In this document: piece after piece, positions 16,427-25,275 of the stretch
Position numbering within the stretch: the first letter of the stretch is position 1
Layout of the letters: the number at the start of each line of letters is the position of its first letter
NCBI GenBank assembly: GCA_030432565.1
Contig: JAUIGV010000003.1
Coordinates: forward strand, 62,001-126,000
Direction of reading: 5' to 3'
Source: Verrucomicrobiia bacterium
GTDB lineage: Bacteria > Verrucomicrobiota > Verrucomicrobiia > Verrucomicrobiales > Akkermansiaceae
Length of the DNA: 64,000 nucleotides
Made by a program: the position numbers and the translations under genes
The notes under the pieces: generated by a model
Seen by the model: only the letters and a program-made list of their open reading frames with translations
Told to the model about the DNA's origin: nothing
Databases searched by the model: none

Positions 16427-17566
16427 ATGCGCATCATTCGAACTCTCGCTCTTGTTGGATTTGGAATCAGTGCCTACCTCGTTTGGATGAAACTGACGGG
16501 CCGGATCACTTCGGTGGTGGGCTGCGGCGGTGAAGGCGGCTGTGCCAATGTCCTTGGTTCCCAATGGTCGCAGTGGTTTTTAATTCCGGTGAGTGCGGTC
16601 TCGGCGTGCTTTTATCTCGGAGTGATCACGCTGACCTTCAAGGTCTCAAAGCCTCTTCTTACCATGGGCGCTTTTCTTCTGATCGCGGCCGCGGTTTGGT
16701 TCATGGGCTTGCAGGCCATTGTCATCAAATCGTTTTGCCCGTGGTGTTTCGCCACTCATCTGACCGGGCTCCTGACCGCCGGGGCTATTCTGTGGAAAGC
16801 GAGGGCTTCTTTCAAAGCGTCTTTTGCGGTCATCCCGTTGGTTCTCATGGCGGTGCTGGCACTGGGCCAGGTTTACGGGCCCAAGCCCAAGACTTATGAA
16901 GTCACCTCGGAGACGGGCATTGAAGAGCGTAAGGAGGTGAAGGTTCAGAATGAAGGGAAGGGGAAGTTGGTGGCCTTCAAGGATCCCACGGGCAAGGTCG
17001 TGAAAACCTACCGCCTTGGCTCGGTGCCTTTGATCGGTTCGCCAAACGCGAAGCATTTCGTCGTAAAGTATTTCGATTATACCTGTGCTTCGTGCCGCAC
17101 CATGGAGGAAGATTTGGCCGCTTTGATGCAGAAGTATCCCGGGCAGGTTGCCGTGATTGTTTTGCCGACGCCACTGAACCGGGCGTGTAATCCCTATCTT
17201 AGCCCAAAAATCCACGACCACGAACATGCTTGCGAGTTGGCTCGTTTGGGTCTCGCGGCCTGGAAGGCGCAGCCCGGGTCGTTCGAGGAAGCACATGAAA
17301 TTCTCTTTCAGCGTCCGGTCCATTCCGGAGCCAGCGCCAGGGCCCGGCTCGAGGAGGTCATCCCGGCTGAAAAGCTGGATGCGGCCCTCAAGGATCCGTG
17401 GCTTGAGGCCTTGCTGAAGTCCAACCTGGAAGACTATCGCGTCCTTTCCAGCCAGCGAATTGAGATGCCCAAGCTGATGGTGAGGGGCACCAGGACAATG
17501 CATGGCCTCGCGCCTACCACAGAGAAATTCCTAAAGCTCATTGCGAAGGAGTTCCAGCTCCGGTAG
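16427..17566 (+). CDS. VKOR-DsbA fusion (disulfide bond formation)
   Basis: 379 residues. Residues 1-145 form a vitamin K epoxide reductase domain with several membrane helices. Its loop Cys are C33 and C39, and the quinone-side pair is C104-P-W-C107. Residues 205-379 are a thioredoxin-fold DsbA-like domain with CASC (C220/C223). Such fusions oxidise secreted proteins and pass electrons to quinone, replacing DsbB plus DsbA. The stop region overlaps the convergent membrane protein gene by 29 bp. With msrB and the DsbD-like gene it completes an envelope thiol-redox set. Confidence 0.92.
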   Translation: MRIIRTLALVGFGISAYLVWMKLTGRITSVVGCGGEGGCANVLGSQWSQWFLIPVSAVSACFYLGVITLTFKVSKPLLTMGAFLLIAAAVWFMGLQAIVIKSFCPWCFATHLTGLLTAGAILWKARASFKASFAVIPLVLMAVLALGQVYGPKPKTYEVTSETGIEERKEVKVQNEGKGKLVAFKDPTGKVVKTYRLGSVPLIGSPNAKHFVVKYFDYTCASCRTMEEDLAALMQKYPGQVAVIVLPTPLNRACNPYLSPKIHDHEHACELARLGLAAWKAQPGSFEEAHEILFQRPVHSGASARARLEEVIPAEKLDAALKDPWLEALLKSNLEDYRVLSSQRIEMPKLMVRGTRTMHGLAPTTEKFLKLIAKEFQLR

Positions 17567-18296
17567 GAGCCTCATCCTCATCGTCGTGCTCGGTGAATTC
17601 GTCGACAAGATCTTCACGTTGTTCGGCGATCGCACGGTCGTATTTAGCCAGCAAATCGCCGGCTTTATCGGTCGAGGTAATGAGGGCAATGACGAGGTAT
17701 TGTGAGATGGCAAGGCCGTAGCAAATCCACCCGATGGAGGCACCGGGCGAATCCGGGTCGCCCCCGAAGATCGCCGACATCATCGCGAAGACAGGGCTGG
17801 ATCGATTGAGGTGAACGCAGCCAATTTTTTTGATCCAAGAAACCCGGTCGTTCCAAAGATCAAGGAAGAGCCGTTTCCCGATCGGCAGGTTCAAGGGCCC
17901 GGAATGGAGGACGCCGAACAAAGCCTGGTCCGGCATCAATTCGATCACGCCGATGACGAGAAGGAGGCGGAAAAAGATTCCAACCCAACTTTGTTCGCCC
18001 TGGAGATCGAGTGGAACCCAGCCAAAGAGCAGGTGTTCCATATTCGCAGTGGCCACGAGCAGGATTAGAGCGGCGCGGAACCACTCTTCGAGGTCTTTCT
18101 CAAGCTCTACTTCCACCTTGGCCATCCGCATGCCCTTGCGGATCACAAGCCGGAAAAGCGGGATCGCGATCAGGCCCACCAGGATTCTGGTGAGTGGTTT
18201 TAGGATGGGGCGGAGGACGGCCCAGCGGAGAAGGTTTCCGAACACGGCGCAATCTAAGTAAGGGAGGAAGAGGCAAAAGGAAAGCCCGCCTGACAC
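17538..18296 (-). CDS. integral membrane protein, hypothetical
   Basis: Up to 252 residues if the GTG at 18296 is used; a later GTG at the VFGNLLRW segment is equally plausible. There are several hydrophobic stretches (LTRILVGLIAIPLFRLVI, FFRLLLVIGVIELM, ICYGLAISQYLVIALI) and an acidic tail (VDEFTEHDDEDEAPTG). It resembles uncharacterised Planctomycetes/Verrucomicrobia membrane proteins, but I cannot name a family. The 3' end overlaps the VKOR-DsbA gene in convergent orientation. Confidence 0.6.
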   Translation of the reverse strand: MSGGLSFCLFLPYLDCAVFGNLLRWAVLRPILKPLTRILVGLIAIPLFRLVIRKGMRMAKVEVELEKDLEEWFRAALILLVATANMEHLLFGWVPLDLQGEQSWVGIFFRLLLVIGVIELMPDQALFGVLHSGPLNLPIGKRLFLDLWNDRVSWIKKIGCVHLNRSSPVFAMMSAIFGGDPDSPGASIGWICYGLAISQYLVIALITSTDKAGDLLAKYDRAIAEQREDLVDEFTEHDDEDEAPTGAGTPSQ

Positions 18297-18387
18297 GCTT
18301 GAGACTTTTGGGACAATGGTTGGGAAAGGTCCAGAGGCGAAAGTTGTGGTATAAATCCGGCGTAAGGTCTGCCGACCAATCCCGGAG

Positions 18388-20715
18388 ATGCGCTTCCTTT
18401 TCTTCTATTTAGTCCTCGCGACCTGCCTTCAGGCCGATGTTCGCACGGACGTCGAATCGTTTCTTGAGCAGCACTGTTACGATTGTCACGACGACATTGA
18501 CAGTGAGGGTGGCCTGAACCTGCTTGATCTAAAATTCGATCCGGGGAATCCCAAAAATCGTGCGCATTGGGAGGCTGTCTTTCAACGGGTTGAGACCGGT
18601 GAGATGCCGCCCAAAAAAAAGAAACGCCCCGAGGCCAAGGCAATCGCGGATTTTTTAGAAAAGCTCGAGAGCCCCTTGATCGAGGCTGATCGCGAGGACC
18701 TCCTCAAAATAGGACGGGTTCATGCCCGGCGGCTCACCGCTCAGGAATATGAAAACTCGCTGCACGACCTCCTTGGCATCGACATTCCGCTTGCCGGTGA
18801 ATTGACCGCCGATGCCGGGGAAGGATTTACCACCAACGCCGGGACACAGCAGATTTCCCACTTCCATCTCGACAATTATCTGCGTGTTGGCGCGAAGGCG
18901 CTCGATGAAGCATTCGATCGGGCTTTAGATGGGGACAAGCAGTTTCGCCGTGAGTATTCGGCGAAGGATGTCACCAGTCCGGGACGCGGAAACAACCGGG
19001 GTCCCCAGTTTTGGAAAGGGAAGGCCATCTCATGGCACGCCCGGCTGCAGTTTGCCGGTCGCATTACCAAAACCCGGGTGCCGGACAACGGCTGGTATCG
19101 CATTACGATTCATAATCTCGATGCCGTCAATCCGGGCTCTGATGGCTATCTCTGGGGGACACTTCAGACGGGATCCGGATTTTCAAACGAGCCCCTCCTT
19201 TATCCCCTCGGAATTGTCGAGGCCACCACCAAACCGACAACGCATACTTACGAGGGTTGGATGCAAAAGGACCATATGCTGGTCTTCAAGCCAAACGAGG
19301 CCAACTTGAAAAGCCTTCCGAGCAAGGGCGGTAATTTTACCTTTGGAGGCCGCGACTTTGAGAAGATGGGAATCACCGGGTTTCGATTCGAAAAGATGAC
19401 CATCGAGCGAATTTACCCTGTTGCGGATCGCAAGCTGGTCCGGTCTCATCTCTTTGCCGGGCTCGATCCCAACGAACTTAAAACGGACCCTGGTTCGGCC
19501 CTTTCCAGACTGACTCGTCGCTTCGCTTCGCGTGCTTTTCGCCGTCCTGTGACGAATGAGCAGATTGCCCCGTATGAGGAACTTGCAGCGGAGCAACTCA
19601 AGGCAGGTAAGTCCTTCCCGCAGGCACTTCGCTCGGCCTATCATGCCATTTTGTGTTCGCCAAATTTCCTGACCTTCGTGGAAAAGCCGGGCCCTCTCGA
19701 TGACTACGCCATCGCCGCCCGTCTCAGCTTTTTGCTTTGGAAAACCCTCCCTGATGGTCAGTTGCGCAAGCTTGCCGACGAGGGCAGGCTTCGTGAACCC
19801 GAGGTTCTGCATCAGCAGATTGCACGACTTTTGGCCCACGAGAAATCGTCCAGATTCATTGAGGACTTCACCGACCAATGGTTGGACCTTCGCGACATCG
19901 ATGCCACCCAACCGGACCCGCGCCGCTTCCGGAATTTTGATCTGCCTTTACAGGGATCGCTTAAGGCGGAAACCCGGGCTTTCGTAGCAGGGCTCATTGC
20001 CGAAAACCGCCCTGTCACTCAGCTCTTGAAATCCGACATGGGCTTTCTCAACACCCGTCTTCGCGATCATTACAAGATGAAGGAGGTAAAACTGACACCT
20101 GGCGGCGGACTTCAAAAAGTGAAGCTCGCCCCCGTTCACCGGTCCGGGCTTCTTACCCAGGCCTCCATTCTCAAAGTCACGGCGGATGGTTCGGTGACCT
20201 CGCCGGTTCTCCGGGGTGTTTGGGTCAACGAAAAGATCCTGGGTCGCCACATTCCACCTCCGCCTGAGAGTGTTCCCGCGATCGAGCCGGACATCCGTGG
20301 CGCGGTTTCCATTCGCGATCAGCTTGCCAAGCACACCAACTCGACCTCTTGTGCGAGCTGTCACGACAAGATCGACCCGTCCGGGTTCGCCCTCGAAAGC
20401 TACGATCCCATCGGTCAATACCGGACCGCTTATGGAGATAAAAAGAATTCCGCCAAAGTCGATCCCTCCGGAGTCACCCCGGACGGAGTCCGTTTTCAGG
20501 CCTTCAATTCCTGGCGGGCGATTTATCTGAACCGTCCGGAAGTTTTGACCCGCGCTTTCGCAAAACAGGTTTTAAGCTATGGTGTCGGTGGAGAGTTGCG
20601 ATTCAGCGACCGACCACACCTCGAGCAGATCGTCACCCGGACCTCCCAAAAGAGCTACGGCCTTCGCAACATCATCCATGCCGCGCTCACCAGCGAAATT
20701 TTCCTCAACAAGTAA
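18388..20715 (+). CDS. DUF1592/DUF1588/DUF1585 multidomain c-type cytochrome protein
   Basis: 775 residues with a signal peptide (RFLFFYLVLATCLQA). An N-terminal cytochrome motif is CYDCH (C30, C33, H34), then a DUF1587 region (RRLTAQEYENSLHDLLGI), a carbohydrate-binding-like middle part, DUF1595 (RRFASRAFRRPVTNEQ), DUF1592 (FVEKPGPLDDYAIAARLSFLLW), DUF1588 (CASCHDKIDPSGFALESYDPIG) and C-terminal DUF1585. This architecture is characteristic of Planctomycetes and Verrucomicrobia, and its reaction is unknown. The DUF1552 partner follows after 14 bp, the standard pairing. Confidence 0.92.
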   Translation: MRFLFFYLVLATCLQADVRTDVESFLEQHCYDCHDDIDSEGGLNLLDLKFDPGNPKNRAHWEAVFQRVETGEMPPKKKKRPEAKAIADFLEKLESPLIEADREDLLKIGRVHARRLTAQEYENSLHDLLGIDIPLAGELTADAGEGFTTNAGTQQISHFHLDNYLRVGAKALDEAFDRALDGDKQFRREYSAKDVTSPGRGNNRGPQFWKGKAISWHARLQFAGRITKTRVPDNGWYRITIHNLDAVNPGSDGYLWGTLQTGSGFSNEPLLYPLGIVEATTKPTTHTYEGWMQKDHMLVFKPNEANLKSLPSKGGNFTFGGRDFEKMGITGFRFEKMTIERIYPVADRKLVRSHLFAGLDPNELKTDPGSALSRLTRRFASRAFRRPVTNEQIAPYEELAAEQLKAGKSFPQALRSAYHAILCSPNFLTFVEKPGPLDDYAIAARLSFLLWKTLPDGQLRKLADEGRLREPEVLHQQIARLLAHEKSSRFIEDFTDQWLDLRDIDATQPDPRRFRNFDLPLQGSLKAETRAFVAGLIAENRPVTQLLKSDMGFLNTRLRDHYKMKEVKLTPGGGLQKVKLAPVHRSGLLTQASILKVTADGSVTSPVLRGVWVNEKILGRHIPPPPESVPAIEPDIRGAVSIRDQLAKHTNSTSCASCHDKIDPSGFALESYDPIGQYRTAYGDKKNSAKVDPSGVTPDGVRFQAFNSWRAIYLNRPEVLTRAFAKQVLSYGVGGELRFSDRPHLEQIVTRTSQKSYGLRNIIHAALTSEIFLNK

Positions 20716-20729
20716 CCGTATCCCTCCCT

Positions 20730-21977
20730 GTGCACATCTCCACCCGCAAAGTTCTTCCCCGCCGCACCGTCCTGAAACAGGCCGGGATCGCTCTCGGCCT
20801 GCCCATGCTCGATGCCATGTCACCGGCCTTTGGGGCCTCCGCACCTGTCAGCCCAAAGCGCTTCGTCGGGGTTTCGCTCTCGCTGGGACTGCACAATCCC
20901 TACCTCGTTCCGAAGGATAAGGGACCGAGCTACACTCCTTCTCCCTACCTGAAGTCGATGCAGGACATTCGGGACAAGTTCACCGTGATTTCCGGGACCT
21001 CCCACCCGGGCGTGAAAGGGGGGCACACGGCCGAGGCTTCCATTTTTTCGGCCTGCCCGATGGGGCGGGGGAGCAATAGCAAGAACACGATCTCGCTGGA
21101 TCAATACATGGCCAAATACAAGGGAGACGAAACCCGTTTTTCCTCGTTGGTTCTGAACACCTCGAATCAACGTTCGCCGTCTTACTCAGAAAGCGGAGCG
21201 ATGATTCCGGCCATCGACGACCCCCGTAAACTTTTTACGGCTCTTTTTGTCAATGATTCCCCGGACGCCAAGAAGCGGCAACGTGATATCGCCCGCGGCG
21301 GGAAATCCATCATGGACATCGTTCGCTCTGAGACCAAAGCGCTCGAACGTCAGGTCGGCCCGGGGGACCGCGAGAAGCTCGATGAATGGTTCACTTCGGT
21401 GCGTGAGCTGGAGTTGCGCCTTGAGGCCAACGAGGCCTGGATCAACAAGCCAAAACCCAAGGTCGGCGAGGCTCCCGCCAGTCCGGATCGCAACAACGCG
21501 CCCGACATCATGCGCGCCTTCCTCGATACCGTCTTCATGGCTCTCCAGACCGACTCGACCCGCTTTGTCACGCTTCACTGTGCCGGCAACTCGGTACGAG
21601 CCCTCGAAGGCGTCGACGAATCCTACCACTCGCTTTCCCACCACGGCCAAAGCGGTGAGAAGCTCGAACAGCTTGCCATCGTCGAGAAGACCACCGTCGA
21701 TCGCTGGGGCGATTTTCTTCGCAAACTCCAAGGCGCGAACTTGATTGATGACACCATGGTGCTTTTGACGTCCAACCTCGGAAATGCCTCGTCTCACGAC
21801 AATCGCAACATGCCGGTGCTTTTCGGTGGTGGTGGTTATAAACACGGTCAGCACCTCGCCTTCAGCAGCACCAACAATTATCCGTTGCCAAACCTCTACC
21901 TCTCGATGTTGCAGAACCTTGGCATGGAAGCCGAACAGTTCGCGACCTCGACAGGCACGATGAGTGGCTTGGTTTAG
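20730..21977 (+). CDS. Tat-exported DUF1552 protein
   Basis: GTG 20730 starts a 415-residue protein. The N-terminus carries a twin-arginine signal (LPRRTVLKQAGIALGLPML). The body has SGTSHPGVKGGHTAEASIFS, SLDQYMAKY, a FVTLHCAGNS region, and a SNLGNASSHDNRNMPVLFGGG segment. This is DUF1552, a sulfatase/alkaline-phosphatase-like relative of DUF1501 that is always found next to DUF1592 proteins. It is co-transcribed with the upstream gene. The substrate is unknown; a folded, cofactor-bearing export is implied by the Tat signal. Confidence 0.9.
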   Translation: MHISTRKVLPRRTVLKQAGIALGLPMLDAMSPAFGASAPVSPKRFVGVSLSLGLHNPYLVPKDKGPSYTPSPYLKSMQDIRDKFTVISGTSHPGVKGGHTAEASIFSACPMGRGSNSKNTISLDQYMAKYKGDETRFSSLVLNTSNQRSPSYSESGAMIPAIDDPRKLFTALFVNDSPDAKKRQRDIARGGKSIMDIVRSETKALERQVGPGDREKLDEWFTSVRELELRLEANEAWINKPKPKVGEAPASPDRNNAPDIMRAFLDTVFMALQTDSTRFVTLHCAGNSVRALEGVDESYHSLSHHGQSGEKLEQLAIVEKTTVDRWGDFLRKLQGANLIDDTMVLLTSNLGNASSHDNRNMPVLFGGGGYKHGQHLAFSSTNNYPLPNLYLSMLQNLGMEAEQFATSTGTMSGLV

Positions 21978-22031
21978 CGTTCCGGGTAGTTGGTATCGGT
22001 CCGAAGCAATCTTTGCTCCTTCCATGAACCG

Positions 22032-22280
22032 ATGAAACTCTTTAAGCAGCTACTCCTTGGTCTGCTTTACGGATATGTTTTTATTCTTCCATGTGCCGTT
22101 GTGGCAACGATTTTAGGTTCCGAGATGTTGCGGGGAGCTGCCGCGGCAAGGTTTTGGACCCCCTTGTATGCAGGCTGTTATTACCTGGGTTTCTGCCACG
22201 CCGGAAGAAGGTTGGAGCGAAGTGCGCGAAGGAAATTCAGGGAGGAGGCTGTCGATGAATCATTGAACAGCTCGCATTGA
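22032..22280 (+). CDS. small membrane protein, hypothetical
   Basis: 82 residues from ATG 22032. It has two hydrophobic segments (LLLGLLYGYVFILPCAVVATILG and a shorter one around FWTPLYAGCYYLGF) followed by a basic tail (RRLERSARRKF). I do not recognise a family. It sits 54 bp after the DUF1552 gene and may be read through from it. Confidence 0.5.
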   Translation: MKLFKQLLLGLLYGYVFILPCAVVATILGSEMLRGAAAARFWTPLYAGCYYLGFCHAGRRLERSARRKFREEAVDESLNSSH

Positions 22281-22433
22281 GCAAACGCGTGTTGGTCCGA
22301 CGGCTCAATCCTCAAGGATCCCATGAATCACCTGCACCTAATAGGCCTTTCGAGATCCGTGCCCGGTGTCGTTAGTCTGGTGTTTTTTAAGGGGATCCTT
22401 GTCGAAGGCCGTCGGGCTTGCTGTAGTTATGGC

Positions 22434-22757
22434 ATGGATCCTTATCTTCCTCCGGAGAATCAGAACGGAGATGACTCTGTCGATGTTGTTCCACTTGCGA
22501 ATCGGGGTGCGCCTTGTCCTGATTGTAAAAGCACGAATACGAGCAGCGATGATCCGGTGCGGTCTCGTCCGGGCATTCTTTGGGTCGTCCTTTTTGGATG
22601 GATCGTTATTCTGGTGAGGTCCGCCTTTTCGACGAAGAGCGAAGTGTGCCGGGATTGTGGCGGTGTCCGAAGATTCCGGACGGGTGGCAATTATGTCGCG
22701 ATGATTTTGCTCGGCGTGGTGATTCTTCTTTTCCTTCTGGTTTGGCTTGGAGCGTAG
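22434..22757 (+). CDS. small zinc-ribbon-like membrane protein, hypothetical
   Basis: 107 residues from ATG 22434 (the frame is open further upstream but those residues are not protein-like). Two Cys pairs, CPDC and CRDC, bracket a membrane segment (ILWVVLFGWIVILV), and a second segment closes the protein (MILLGVVILLFLLVWL). The paired CxxC suggests a treble-clef or rubredoxin-like zinc site on one side of the membrane. The function is unknown. Confidence 0.5.
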   Translation: MDPYLPPENQNGDDSVDVVPLANRGAPCPDCKSTNTSSDDPVRSRPGILWVVLFGWIVILVRSAFSTKSEVCRDCGGVRRFRTGGNYVAMILLGVVILLFLLVWLGA

Positions 22758-22869
22758 TCCTTTGGCGTGGGTCTGCGGGGGAGGGGGCGACGATAAATCC
22801 AAGGCGTTGCCGGGGATTGGTTTGATCACCCTGTTGGGGACGCGTGAGGTCTTGGAAGGAGGAAGTTCG

Positions 22870-24321
22870 TCAGGGAAGCTGGTTGGCAGTGTAGTAGAAG
22901 AGGCGGTTTTGGATCTCCGCACCGTCTTTTGATTTCAGTTTCCCAAGGTCGAGTTGGTAGACGCGTCCGGGCTTGAAACCTGCGAGAGTGACTTCGGTGG
23001 TTTTTGTATCGAGCGGCTTGAGTGATTTGATCTCGTTGTCGGCCTTGTTTTCCTGCGGCGAACCATAGGTCCACTTCGATTGGTAGGTGAAAGACTTGAA
23101 TTTGAGATCTTTCTCAGTAAGGGCTGTTGCAAGCTCGCGGTTGAAGGTGAGCCGGAACCCTCTTGGCGTGATGTTGAAGGCGGTGATGTCGAAGGGTTCC
23201 TCTCCGCTTGGCGTGATCCGTTGCAAGCCTTCCGCTTCCTTGCCCCAGCCGCGAACAGTTTGTCCGACGTAGATTTGCTGATGGTCAGGGCTGAAGCGAA
23301 TGCGGTGGTTGCCGCTGCGAAGGCCTCCGCCATTCAGGAAGTGGGTGCAGGCTCCCTGAAATTTCCCGTTCACTTTTTCCAGCATAATGCGGGTGATGCG
23401 CTTGCTGTTGTTGTCGGGCAAAAGCATTTGGCCGGGAAAGTGGGGGAAGTCCCCGGGGATCTCATAGGGTTCGCCGGCGGACCGATTCATTTCCTTATGG
23501 GGAATTTGTACCGAGGGCCAAGTACGATGTTTGTTGTAGGCATCAAGATCTTCGCGATAGGTGTGAAGCGGGTCTTTGTCCCCGGGCCAGTTCTCATCCC
23601 AAACGAGGGCGCTGGGGTGGCCGTAGAAGTTACCCTTCTCCAAATAGTAAAGCGGAGTGGTGGCACGCCAGTCGCCCTGGTTATCGCCGCACCAGAGGTT
23701 GCCGGAGGAATCCTGATGGATGCCGTTGTGCATGCGAAATCCAAAGCAGAACGGGGTGAGATTTCCTTCCGAATCGCAATGAAGGGTGCAACCCCGCCAT
23801 TTCACGGAGGCGAAGTTGCGGCCGCGTCGGCCGAACTTGGAATACTCGCCGAGGGTGTGTTCGGCGGTGGGTCCGTTGTGCGACGCGGTGCCGATGGCGA
23901 TGTAGTATCCGCCTTTGCCATCTTCCGCGATGGTGTTGGTTTCGTGATAGTTTCCGGAGAGTCCCCAGCCTGCGGCGAAGATGCGGTATTGGTCGGCGGT
24001 GCCGTCGTTGTCGGTGTCGGTGGCTTCGGTGAAGTCGGCCATCTGGGTAACGCGGACCTTGTCGCGTGAAACGGCATCAATGCCGCAGCCGTTGTGAAAG
24101 CCGGTTGCAAAGAGCTCCCATTCCCAGTTTGCGGGGTCGGCGGCAGGCTTGGCGCGCATGACATCGCCCCGGCGCAGAACTGCGAAAAGGGTGCCATCGG
24201 GTGCGAAGTCGATCGCACCCACTTCGGGAGGAATGTCAGCGGGAAACTTGATGTCTTCCACTTTGTAGGGAGACGCGACGAGAGGAGCGGTGAAGAGGGT
24301 GAAAAGAAGGGAGTGTTTCAT
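22870..24321 (-). CDS. PQQ-dehydrogenase/sorbosone-dehydrogenase-like beta-propeller protein
   Basis: 483 residues with a signal peptide (KHSLLFTLFTAPLVAS). The propeller blades include GAIDFAPDGTLFAVLRRGDV, FATGFHNGCGIDAV, SEGNLTPFCFGFRMHNGIH followed by GNLWCGDNQGDW, and a late LNGGGLRSGNHRIRFSPDHQQIYVGQ. A C-terminal Ig-like module (FDITAFNITPRGFRLTFNRELAT) ends the protein. The family is near soluble PQQ sugar dehydrogenases but often lacks proven activity. It overlaps the upstream cytochrome gene by 4 bp (ATGA at 24318-24321), so cytochrome and propeller are made together, as expected for a dehydrogenase with its electron acceptor. Confidence 0.85.
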   Translation of the reverse strand: MKHSLLFTLFTAPLVASPYKVEDIKFPADIPPEVGAIDFAPDGTLFAVLRRGDVMRAKPAADPANWEWELFATGFHNGCGIDAVSRDKVRVTQMADFTEATDTDNDGTADQYRIFAAGWGLSGNYHETNTIAEDGKGGYYIAIGTASHNGPTAEHTLGEYSKFGRRGRNFASVKWRGCTLHCDSEGNLTPFCFGFRMHNGIHQDSSGNLWCGDNQGDWRATTPLYYLEKGNFYGHPSALVWDENWPGDKDPLHTYREDLDAYNKHRTWPSVQIPHKEMNRSAGEPYEIPGDFPHFPGQMLLPDNNSKRITRIMLEKVNGKFQGACTHFLNGGGLRSGNHRIRFSPDHQQIYVGQTVRGWGKEAEGLQRITPSGEEPFDITAFNITPRGFRLTFNRELATALTEKDLKFKSFTYQSKWTYGSPQENKADNEIKSLKPLDTKTTEVTLAGFKPGRVYQLDLGKLKSKDGAEIQNRLFYYTANQLP

Positions 24322-25259
24322 TTTGCGAGAGATTGAATGTAGAGCACGAGGGATTCGATTTCCTTGTCCTTGAGTTGGTAGGGCGGCATGTAGCCAGGCG
24401 GGAATCCTTTTGCGGTTTTTGCGTTGGGGACTTTGATGGACTCGGTGAGGTAAGCGGCGTCGGCGAGGACGGGTTCGCCGCCTTCGATGTCGCGGGTGGA
24501 GCCGGCGAGGCCCTTTAAGCTGGGGCCGTGGCCTTTGGAGCCATCGGTGGAGTGACAGGCGATGCAGCCGTAGGCGCCGAAGACTTGTTCCCCGGCTTTG
24601 GCGGTGGCTGATTTGATTTTCAGGTTTCGGTCGAAGCCCTGGTGTTTCGAGATCAGATCGCCTTTGTATTCGAGTTTATCTTCGTCCAGATAGGAGATGA
24701 AGGAATACTGTTTGTCAGACGGGATAATCTTCTCCGTGTATTCCTTATCGCCGAGCTTGTAGCGGAAGGTGGGGACGCCTTTGTCCGAAAGGTCGTAGCC
24801 GATGAAGGTGGGCCTCTCTCGTTTGATGGGCTTGGCGAGGTAAAAAAGATTGCCGACGAGCCGGGCTCCGTAGTCGAAGGAACGTCGTCCGCCCCGGTTT
24901 TTTTCGCCCCAGTACGGGTAGAGATCGAGAAAGCCACCCTGCCACGCGTATAGGAGGCGGCACTCGGTGGTGTCCCAGACATAGGAAAGGGCTGGGCCGT
25001 GGTTCACTGCGATGGCAGCGGGAATGACCTTCAGCATGCTGTATTCCCCTTTGGTATCACGTCCGCTATTCGGGCTGTATTTTGGCGATTTGGAGGCCTT
25101 GCCATGGTTGCGGAAAACGGCCGGATCGAGGCCCGGATCAGGGACGTAGGTCCGCAGAATGATGGGACGATCTTTCTCCCCGAGAGGAGTGGTGTCGAAA
25201 GTGAGCGGATCAGCTGAAGCCAGAGTGATCCCGAAGAGCGTTGGCAAAAGGGCGCGCAT
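24318..25259 (-). CDS. secreted c-type cytochrome with N-terminal extension
   Basis: 313 residues with a signal peptide (RALLPTLFGITLASA). The C-terminal 100 residues are a class I cytochrome c: CIACH, then HGPSLKGLAG, and a Met ligand region (PPGYMPPYQLKDKEIESLVLYI). The N-terminal 200 residues match the extension found in verrucomicrobial cytochromes fused or paired to PQQ-type dehydrogenases (LRTYVPDPGLDPAVF; SYVWDTTECRLLYAWQGGF). It should accept electrons from the propeller protein encoded next. Confidence 0.88.
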   Translation of the reverse strand: MRALLPTLFGITLASADPLTFDTTPLGEKDRPIILRTYVPDPGLDPAVFRNHGKASKSPKYSPNSGRDTKGEYSMLKVIPAAIAVNHGPALSYVWDTTECRLLYAWQGGFLDLYPYWGEKNRGGRRSFDYGARLVGNLFYLAKPIKRERPTFIGYDLSDKGVPTFRYKLGDKEYTEKIIPSDKQYSFISYLDEDKLEYKGDLISKHQGFDRNLKIKSATAKAGEQVFGAYGCIACHSTDGSKGHGPSLKGLAGSTRDIEGGEPVLADAAYLTESIKVPNAKTAKGFPPGYMPPYQLKDKEIESLVLYIQSLAK

Positions 25260-25275
25260 CCACCCTTAACGGAGC

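Noticed and set aside
23080-24069. A 329-residue plus-strand frame opposite the PQQ-type propeller
   Set aside because: The propeller gene has a signal peptide, blade motifs and operon overlap; the antisense frame is a shadow.
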